From positions 667-6,192 of the forward strand of contig LXTG01000091.1 in NCBI GenBank assembly GCA_001643535.1: DNA of 5,526 nt, given 5' to 3'. The stretch's first letter is position 1; each line of letters begins with the position of its first letter. Made by a program: the position numbers and the translations under genes. This document shows, piece after piece, positions 1 through 3,929 of this stretch. This DNA is from a candidate division NC10 bacterium SPGG6 (GTDB lineage Bacteria; Methylomirabilota; Methylomirabilia; Methylomirabilales; CSP1-5). The notes beneath the pieces were generated by a model. It did no database searches. It was not told the DNA's origin and saw only the letters and a list, made by a program, of their open reading frames with translations.

Positions 1-195
1 AGCAGATCCGCCAGATCGGCATTCAACAGCAGAAAGACGACGCACGCACTCGCGTTTGGATCGGCCGCTTCGGGCTGCCGTTGAACGTGCTTGAAGGGTG
101 GCTCGGCCCGCGCGGCCGTTACGGTCAGTCTGACTCGGTTTCCCGGAGGCCGCCCCCCTTGTGTAGTCCGCGAGGGCCTTGTTGGCCTGACCGTC
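1..195. other. Window-edge region without an assignable gene
   Basis: No gene can be assigned here. Three readings are open but none is recognisable. A plus-strand frame entering from the left edge runs to a TAG at 240-242; its first 40 or so codons look protein-like and the rest is Pro/Arg/Ser-rich noise. The minus frame continuing past the TAG at 196-198 is open to the window edge. A second minus frame is also open from about 195 to the edge and has a plausible hydrophobic end. In DNA this GC-rich, open frames of 60-70 codons arise by chance. The stretch may belong to a gene lying mainly to the left of the window. Confidence 0.4.
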
Positions 196-756
196 CTAGT
201 CGTTCCCCCTGTATTCCTTCAGGCCGAGATGCTCGTCGCTAGGATCCCAGCAGCCACTTGCCTTCGCGCAGGCAACGATGTGGTCCAGCTTGTCTTTTCG
301 GATGATCCGATACTTGGAACTCGGCTTGTTGATCGTGGGGACCAGCCCGACGTGATCGGCTCGGATGGTCGGAAAGTTCTTCTTGGAATCCGTCACCACA
401 CTGCCATAGGCGTGTAGGACGTCACCCATCCCAACGGCCTGATAGATGTAGTCCGCGTTGTCCCCTTCGGCCTCCACCGCAAAGGGCCGTGTTCCGAGGT
501 CCACCTTGGTGGCCTCCCGGAAGATGATGCGGGTCCCGAATCGTTCCGCTTGCTTCTGCATCAGCTCCATGAGTTCCGGCCCCATGATCCCATCCGGGAA
601 GGCGGGATAGTTCTCCACCATGGTCGTGGTGGTGAGCTGTCCTCCCGGCTGCGGCCCAACGATGAGGAGCGGCTTGAGGTTGGCTCTGGCAGCGTAGAGG
701 GCAGCCGTATAGCCTGCCGGGCCGGAGCCGACGATGATGATATTGTGAAGTTCCAT
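196..756 (-). pseudogene. trxB: Truncated, chimeric thioredoxin reductase (N-terminal FAD domain only)
   Basis: Intact TrxB is an NADPH-dependent flavoenzyme that reduces thioredoxin in the cytoplasm. Residues 1-99 match the family closely. They include the FAD-binding [10 protein letters not shown] motif (residues 10-19), YAARA, and the GGQLTTTT and VENYP segments. From about residue 99 (near base 460) the family match ends. The expected IIATGA strand, the CxxC redox centre, the NADPH-binding domain and the C-terminal GD motif region are all absent. The remaining 87 residues, ending in a TAG, are unrecognised; they contain two Cys (163 and 169) but no CxxC. The total of 186 residues compares with about 305-320 for the family, so the product cannot work as a thioredoxin reductase. 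A strong ribosome binding site (AAGGAGA, 762-768) lies 5 bases before the ATG, so the 5' end is normal. It is the third gene after ferredoxin and rhodanese. The break could be a real deletion or insertion, or an assembly join. Confidence 0.75.
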
Positions 757-816
757 GCCAGTCTCCTTGCAGACAACCTACTCTCAAGGGGGCGGTCTGA
801 CGGGCGCCGCCTCTCC

Positions 817-844
817 ATTCTCTCCAACTACACGGGCCTGTCAA
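817..844 (-). promoter_or_regulatory. Candidate sigma70-type promoter for trxB
   Basis: In the 131-bp gap between the rhodanese stop and the trxB start, the minus strand shows a perfect -35 box TTGACA (839-844). After a 16-bp spacer there is a weak -10 box GAGAAT (817-822, four of six matches). The predicted start near 810 would give a leader of about 55 bases. This would let trxB be transcribed separately from the ferredoxin-rhodanese pair. The -10 box is poor, so the call is tentative. Confidence 0.35.
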
Positions 845-887
845 GGAGAGATGGGCCAGGGGGAGGGGAAAGCGTGATGCCGAAGGT

Positions 888-1220
888 CTATCGTTCGAGC
901 GGATTGTTTGCCTTGGCCCAGGCGACCGTTCCACCTTCCAGGTTGTACAGATTGGTGCGCCCGACAGCCGCGGCGACCTCGCAGGCCACCGCACTCCGCA
1001 TCCCCTCGGCGCAGACAAAGATGATATTATCCTCGGTGATCAACTCCTGGGCCCGTGCCAGGAGTGTGTTGAGCGGAATATGGGTCGCGTTGGGAATACG
1101 GCCCTGCTCCCATTCAGCGGGTTCTCGGACATCGACCACCTTGAAGCCCTTCTCGATCAATGCCTTGGCCTCTTCTACTTCGATGCGTTGGAACGGCTCT
1201 TTCTCTTCGAACTCACCCAT
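888..1220 (-). CDS. Single-domain rhodanese (sulfurtransferase)
   Basis: This is a 110-residue cytoplasmic rhodanese-like protein of GlpE/PspE size with no signal peptide. Rhodaneses carry a persulfide on a catalytic cysteine and move sulfane sulfur to acceptors such as cyanide, thiols or proteins. The active-site loop is CAEGMRS (Cys70 to Ser76), matching the CxxGxRS pattern, so it is predicted to be catalytically competent. Other family marks are the VVDVREPAEWEQGRIP segment (residues 28-43), the AxHIPL turn (45-50), and the C-terminal NLEGGTVAW motif (93-101). The ATG at 1220 is chosen because GAGGTGA lies 4 bases upstream and the rhodanese fold starts right after it; the longer open frame upstream is antisense-like noise overlapping the ferredoxin. 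The ferredoxin stop TGA is part of this ribosome binding site, which indicates translational coupling. The stop is TAG. It is the only intact member of this operon. The natural substrate cannot be inferred. Confidence 0.92.
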   Translation of the reverse strand: MGEFEEKEPFQRIEVEEAKALIEKGFKVVDVREPAEWEQGRIPNATHIPLNTLLARAQELITEDNIIFVCAEGMRSAVACEVAAAVGRTNLYNLEGGTVAWAKANNPLER

Positions 1221-1224
1221 GGTT

Positions 1225-1545
1225 TCACCTCGCCTCTGTGTGTGTCTCTTCCCTTCTCGGGAAGAGGCGAAATCTACTCTTTTTTTCCCGCGCCACTGGG
1301 GCATCAGGATACCGGTCGAAGTACTCGTAGTTCTTTGCGATATAAGACTTCCACTCGTCCGGCACCGCGCTCTCTTCAAAGATGGCGGTTACCGGACATT
1401 CGGGTTCACGGGCGGCACAATCGATGCACTCGTCGGGCTTGATGTAGAGTTGATCTTCCCCCTCGTAGATACACTCCACCGGACAGACATCCACACAAGC
1501 CCGATCCTATACACCGACGCAAGGCTCCGCAATGATATAGGTCAT
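1225..1545 (-). pseudogene. Seven-iron-type ferredoxin with premature stop and lost cluster ligand
   Basis: Ferredoxins of this type carry one 3Fe-4S and one 4Fe-4S cluster and shuttle low-potential electrons in the cytoplasm. The full frame begins at ATG 1543-1545 behind GGAG (1556-1559) and reads MTYIIAEPCVGV, then TAG at 1507-1509, then [16 protein letters not shown] and onward without a break to TGA at 1225-1227. Family ligand positions are Cys9, Cys17, Cys21, Cys40, Cys43 and Cys50. Position 46, which should be the last 4Fe-4S cysteine (CxxCxxC), is Arg (CGT at 1408-1410, one base from TGT). Codon 13, usually Lys or similar, is amber (one base from AAG). A downstream GTG at 1492-1494 could restart translation but would drop Cys9 and Cys17, and Arg46 would remain. 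Two independent single-base lesions point to a decayed gene. Its 3' end still supplies the ribosome binding site of the rhodanese, and its 106-codon length is normal for the family. Confidence 0.85.
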
Positions 1546-1630
1546 TCGTGTTCGTCTCCGACCTGGACAATTTGCCGAAGCACCAATCCTTTGGAGACCA
1601 CCGATCTCGGTTCGCTCGGCAGGCATCTGA

Positions 1631-1660
1631 TCTATACCATGGTCTTCACGTCTGCGTCAA
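1631..1660 (-). promoter_or_regulatory. Candidate sigma70-type promoter for the ferredoxin-rhodanese operon
   Basis: On the minus strand there is a -35 box TTGACG (1655-1660, five of six matches), an 18-bp spacer, and a -10 box TATAGA (1631-1636, four of six matches). The predicted start lies near 1624, giving a leader of about 78 bases before the ferredoxin ATG. The -35 box overlaps an inverted repeat (1654-1667), so a regulator could act here. The boxes were found by eye. Confidence 0.45.
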
Positions 1661-1667
1661 GCGACGC
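1654..1667. promoter_or_regulatory. Inverted repeat between divergent promoters (possible operator)
   Basis: GCGTC-AAGC-GACGC is a perfect 5-bp inverted repeat with a 4-bp centre. It covers the -35 box of the minus-strand promoter and ends 1 bp before the -35 box of the plus-strand promoter. A protein bound here could control both directions. Five-bp arms occur often by chance in GC-rich DNA, so location is the main argument. Confidence 0.25.
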
Positions 1668-1668
1668 G

Positions 1669-1697
1669 TTTACAGGACGCTTCTCCCTTGCTATCCT
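1669..1697 (+). promoter_or_regulatory. Candidate sigma70-type promoter for the methyltransferase
   Basis: A -35 box TTTACA (1669-1674, five of six matches) is followed by a 17-bp spacer and a -10 box TATCCT (1692-1697, four of six matches). The start would fall near 1704, giving a short leader of about 18 bases that includes the ribosome binding site of the gene starting at 1722. Spacing is ideal and the position fits, but the -10 box is imperfect. Confidence 0.4.
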
Positions 1698-1721
1698 CGG
1701 TGGTCCCATGGAGGAGGCTCC

Positions 1722-2438
1722 ATGAGGTACCATTGGCATCAAATAATCTCCGTGCGCGACTACCACGCGGAGCACGACGTCACCGACCCTCACGAAGGCC
1801 TGAGCCCCACCCTCCTAGAGCTGATTCGACAGGAGGCCTCTTCCCAAAGACGGGTCATCGAGATCGGCTGCGGGACAGGCCGACTCACCCGTGTCGTCGC
1901 CCCCATTTTCCAAGACGTAATCGCCATCGATTGGTCCGAGCCCGCGTTAGCGGAAGCCCGGCTCACCGCCGCCAGGGAGGGATTGGCCAATATCCACTTC
2001 CACCTCGCCGATGCCGAACAGGTGAGCTACCGGACACTAGGCACCGATCCGATCCACGTCGTGGTGGCCCATCTGTGTATGTCCAATGCCATCCTCACCC
2101 AAGCCGCCCACCTCGATCCCGGGACCGTCCTCGCCTTTGCCGCCTTTCACACCGACCAGTGGTGCGAGACCGCCGTGATCTCCCGTTTCGCATACACCGA
2201 AGCGGCCATGGAAGAGGTTCTTGCTGACACCGGTTTTCATCCCTGCTATCTCGGCCTGGAGAAGGAAGTTCTCCGCTTCCCCTCCCCAGAGGTCGCGGTT
2301 GCCTATCTGGAGAAAACAGGCCTCCAGTCCAAGTGGCAGTCCTCCAACCGGTGGAGCGGTTTTCTCAGGTTTCTGCGGGAAGGGGGACACTCCCTGACCG
2401 TCCGGGCGCGTGTCGTGATCAAGGCCCGCCTCGACTAG
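1722..2438 (+). CDS. Class I SAM-dependent methyltransferase
   Basis: This is a 238-residue soluble protein with a Rossmann-type methyltransferase fold. Motif I, VIEIGCGTG (residues 45-53), binds S-adenosylmethionine. The next strand, VIAIDWSEPAL (66-76), ends in the acidic Asp70 that normally contacts the ribose hydroxyls. A following segment IHFHLADAEQV (91-101) fits the adenine-contact region. Residues 111-119 (IHVVVAHLC) look like the motif IV strand. The C-terminal third (about 150-238) is probably the substrate-specific part and is not recognised, so the methyl acceptor is unknown. The ATG at 1722 is preferred because GAGGAGG (1711-1717) lies directly upstream and the fold begins soon after. 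A longer in-frame extension to a GTG at 1548 has no ribosome binding site and overlaps the promoter region. The gene is divergent from the ferredoxin operon and convergent with the PilZ gene. The stop is TAG. Confidence 0.88.
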   Translation: MRYHWHQIISVRDYHAEHDVTDPHEGLSPTLLELIRQEASSQRRVIEIGCGTGRLTRVVAPIFQDVIAIDWSEPALAEARLTAAREGLANIHFHLADAEQVSYRTLGTDPIHVVVAHLCMSNAILTQAAHLDPGTVLAFAAFHTDQWCETAVISRFAYTEAAMEEVLADTGFHPCYLGLEKEVLRFPSPEVAVAYLEKTGLQSKWQSSNRWSGFLRFLREGGHSLTVRARVVIKARLD

Positions 2439-2442
2439 CTCA

Positions 2443-2563
2443 TAGTTCAGGGTTCACAGTTCAGGGATGAGGGTTGAGGGTGCAGGGTTAAGGGAAGATC
2501 GTTCAGGGTTGAGGGTTCAGAGTCCGAGGGGTTCAGGGATCAGGGTTCGGGGTGCAGGGTTTA
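2443..2563 (+). repeat. G-rich 7-bp tandem repeat array (unit close to GGGTTCA)
   Basis: GGG triplets recur every 7 bases, at 2450, 2464, 2471, 2478, 2485, 2492, 2506 and 2513. After a 2-base slip they resume at 2529, 2536, 2543, 2550 and 2557. The four bases between runs vary (TTCA, ATGA, TTGA, TGCA, TTAA). Positions 2457, 2499 and 2520 are degenerate copies still in phase. The array begins just after the methyltransferase stop. Its periodicity is directly visible. It resembles the heptameric short repeats known from several bacterial genomes; the function is unknown. Confidence 0.9.
2464..2494 (+). other. Potential G-quadruplex
   Basis: Five GGG runs at 2464, 2471, 2478, 2485 and 2492 are separated by loops of exactly four bases. 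This satisfies the usual intramolecular quadruplex pattern (four or more G3 runs with loops of 1-7). It lies on the coding strand 26 bases after the methyltransferase stop, so it could form in the 3' end of that mRNA or in single-stranded DNA. Folding is a prediction only. Confidence 0.55.
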
Positions 2564-2569
2564 AAGACC

Positions 2570-2632
2570 ATGAACCATGAACCATCCACCATGAACCGTT
2601 GGTCATGAACCATGAACTATGAACCATGAACC
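2570..2632 (+). repeat. 7-bp tandem repeat array (unit ATGAACC)
   Basis: Nine units lie in one unbroken 7-base phase. Exact ATGAACC copies occur at 2570, 2577, 2591, 2605, 2619 and 2626, and variants at 2584 (ATCCACC), 2598 (GTTGGTC) and 2612 (ATGAACT). The reverse complement, GGTTCAT, shares GGTTCA with the unit of the array just to its left. The two arrays are therefore inverted arms of related repeats separated by about 6 bases. A transcript crossing both could form a long imperfect hairpin. The pair fills most of the gap between the convergent methyltransferase and PilZ genes and could act as a bidirectional transcription barrier. No classic hairpin-plus-T-run terminator was seen in this gap. 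Confidence 0.9.
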
Positions 2633-2651
2633 AAGTCGGTCATCAACCTGG

Positions 2652-3023
2652 TTAGCCACCGTAAACTTTGGCCATGAACACCGCCAAGGTCAGCCGATCC
2701 TGCAGCTCGAGACGGGTGAACTTGAGCCCATGCACGCGAGAGCTGTTGGAGTTGTCGGCAGGGTCCTGCGCCCAGACGACTTCGGCCTCGGCGCGGATCG
2801 GGTGGTCACCCAGGGTAAGGACCAGGTCAAGCGCGGTCCCGGGCACCAAGCCCTCCGGCAGTTCGACCATCAGACCCCCTTCGCTCAGGTTGCGAATCCG
2901 GCCGGTCGAGTCCGGGCCGAGCCGCCGGTACACCAAAGACCCGTCATAGGCGTAACGATGATGCCGCCTGGTGTCCTCCATCTTCTCCCCCACAGCCCAG
3001 TCAGAGAGCAAAATCCGTGCCAT
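2652..3023 (-). CDS. PilZ-domain protein (probable c-di-GMP receptor)
   Basis: This is a 123-residue, single-domain cytoplasmic protein. PilZ domains bind cyclic di-GMP and change partner activity. Both signature parts are present: RxxxR as Arg19-Arg20-His-His-Arg23, and the (D/N)xSxxG motif as Asn45-Leu-Ser47-Glu-Gly-Gly50. Beta-strand segments follow in the usual order, with LMVELPEGLVPGTALDLVL at 51-69, AEAEVVWAQ at 78-86 and the closing HGLKF at 98-102. Ligand binding is therefore likely. The start at 3023 has AAAGG 7 bases upstream. A second ATG at codon 15 also has a purine-rich stretch before it, and both would keep the binding motif. The gene follows the repeat protein by 53 bp in the same direction and is probably the last gene of that operon. 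Its partner and output are not visible from sequence. Confidence 0.88.
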   Translation of the reverse strand: MARILLSDWAVGEKMEDTRRHHRYAYDGSLVYRRLGPDSTGRIRNLSEGGLMVELPEGLVPGTALDLVLTLGDHPIRAEAEVVWAQDPADNSNSSRVHGLKFTRLELQDRLTLAVFMAKVYGG

Positions 3024-3076
3024 AAGAGGGCCTTTCTTACACCACCGGCGGGCGTTATCCGATGGCCGTGGACCGT

Positions 3077-3916
3077 TTACTGCTGGGTCCGGGACCAGAG
3101 GGCCTGGAAGAGGTCGGGGGGCACGCTGACCATGGCCGTGACCGCCTTGATCCCGCCCACCACCATGTGGCCCTGCAGGGTTTCGAAGATGAAGCCATAG
3201 GGTCCTCCATCGTAGAGGCGGTCCCGGTGGGAACAGAGGGCTGTGACGGGAAAATCCCGTGCCGCCAGCCTCCGGTGCGTCGTGGTTTCAAAGATGAGTC
3301 CTTCCGAAGTCCCATCATAGAGCCGTCCTCCATGGGAACAGAGGGTAAGGACCGAATCCTCCCGTGCGGCAACCTCGCGTCCGGTCACCGTCTCATAAAT
3401 CCGACCATCTCCTCCCCCATCGAAGAGGCCTTCCCCATGTGTGATCATAGTCAGGACCTCACCTTCACGCCTCGACACCGCTTGGCCGGTCCGGGTCTCA
3501 TAGATGGCAGGGTAATCGCCTCCGTCGTAGAGGGTCTCCCCGAAGGCACACAGGGTATGGACCGCCCCGGGCCGCTCCGCGACCTCTCGTCCGGTCAGGG
3601 TCTCATAGACCCGGTGGTAGCTGCCGGCATCATAGAGAACTCCTTGATGTGAGCAGAGGCTGAGGATCCAGTTGTCCCGGTCGGCGACCTTTTTGTCCGC
3701 GACCGTATCATGAATCTGAGCATACCGCCCGCCGTCGTACAGGCGCCCCTCATGGACGCAGAGGGTGAGGATAAGGCTGCTCCGACGGGTGACCTCGCGA
3801 AGTTCCCCTCCCTGGACGCAGCAGATCTTATCCACGACCGCTACCACCAATCCTGCCTCATCCCACCCGGAGGCCTCCGGGTCAAAGACGCCACTGCTAA
3901 CCGGGGTCAACCCCAT
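3077..3916 (-). CDS. Six-fold 35-residue repeat protein, probable beta-propeller
   Basis: This 279-residue protein belongs to no family I can name with confidence. Residues 47-256 are six tandem repeats of exactly 35 residues, with the LYDGG-type motif at residues 59, 94, 129, 164, 199 and 234. Each unit reads roughly VLTLCSHGGRLYDGG, then a xIYET turn, then TGREVAARE. This is a strand-turn-strand pattern like WD40 or other propeller blades, though shorter than the usual 40 or more. Residues 22-46 and 257-265 look like half blades that could close a seventh. A Cys-x-His pair recurs at 53/55, 88/90, 193/195 and 228/230, with Cys123 and His160 as partial copies. There is no signal peptide or membrane segment, so it is likely cytoplasmic. 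The ATG at 3914-3916 is chosen because AAAGG precedes it by about 10 bases and it begins 13 bp after the transporter stop. The longer frame starts with TTG and overlaps the transporter end. It may scaffold or sense for its operon partners, which is inference. Confidence 0.8.
   Translation of the reverse strand: MGLTPVSSGVFDPEASGWDEAGLVVAVVDKICCVQGGELREVTRRSSLILTLCVHEGRLYDGGRYAQIHDTVADKKVADRDNWILSLCSHQGVLYDAGSYHRVYETLTGREVAERPGAVHTLCAFGETLYDGGDYPAIYETRTGQAVSRREGEVLTMITHGEGLFDGGGDGRIYETVTGREVAAREDSVLTLCSHGGRLYDGTSEGLIFETTTHRRLAARDFPVTALCSHRDRLYDGGPYGFIFETLQGHMVVGGIKAVTAMVSVPPDLFQALWSRTQQ
3149..3778 (-). repeat. Six tandem 105-bp coding repeats
   Basis: The 630-bp segment encodes the six 35-residue units without any length change between units. 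Codons differ between copies, so this is an old, selectively maintained array rather than a recent expansion. The residues kept in nearly all copies are the Leu-(Tyr/Phe)-Asp-(Gly/Ala) core and a (Glu/Asp)-Thr pair about 10 residues later. Confidence 0.85.
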
Positions 3917-3929
3917 CTCATTTGCCCTT

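Noticed and set aside
422..1018. 198-codon minus-strand frame overlapping trxB and rhodanese
   Set aside because: It is an out-of-frame shadow rich in Arg, Gly, His and Pro. Real family matches occupy the other frame.
196..1545. Amber (TAG) recoding as a genetic-code variant, explaining the TAG in ferredoxin and after the trxB tail
   Set aside because: The rhodanese (888-890) and methyltransferase (2436-2438) end with TAG exactly where their families end, so TAG is a normal stop here. The ferredoxin also has a separate missense lesion.
1548..1721. N-terminal extension of the methyltransferase to a GTG at 1548
   Set aside because: The added 58 residues have no fold-like pattern, the GTG lacks a ribosome binding site, and the stretch contains promoters for both directions. 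The ATG at 1722 has an excellent GAGGAGG.
550..1725. 391-codon open frame on the plus strand
   Set aside because: It runs antisense through trxB, rhodanese, ferredoxin and their gaps. Its product is Ser/Arg-rich without any domain, while the opposite strand carries recognisable families.
2443..2632. CRISPR array
   Set aside because: The units are 7 bases and contiguous, with no 23-47-base repeats or unique spacers, and no cas genes are present.
2619..3200. 193-codon plus-strand frame opposite the PilZ gene
   Set aside because: It begins inside the heptad array and is antisense to a PilZ domain with both signature motifs. There is no supporting ribosome binding site or domain.
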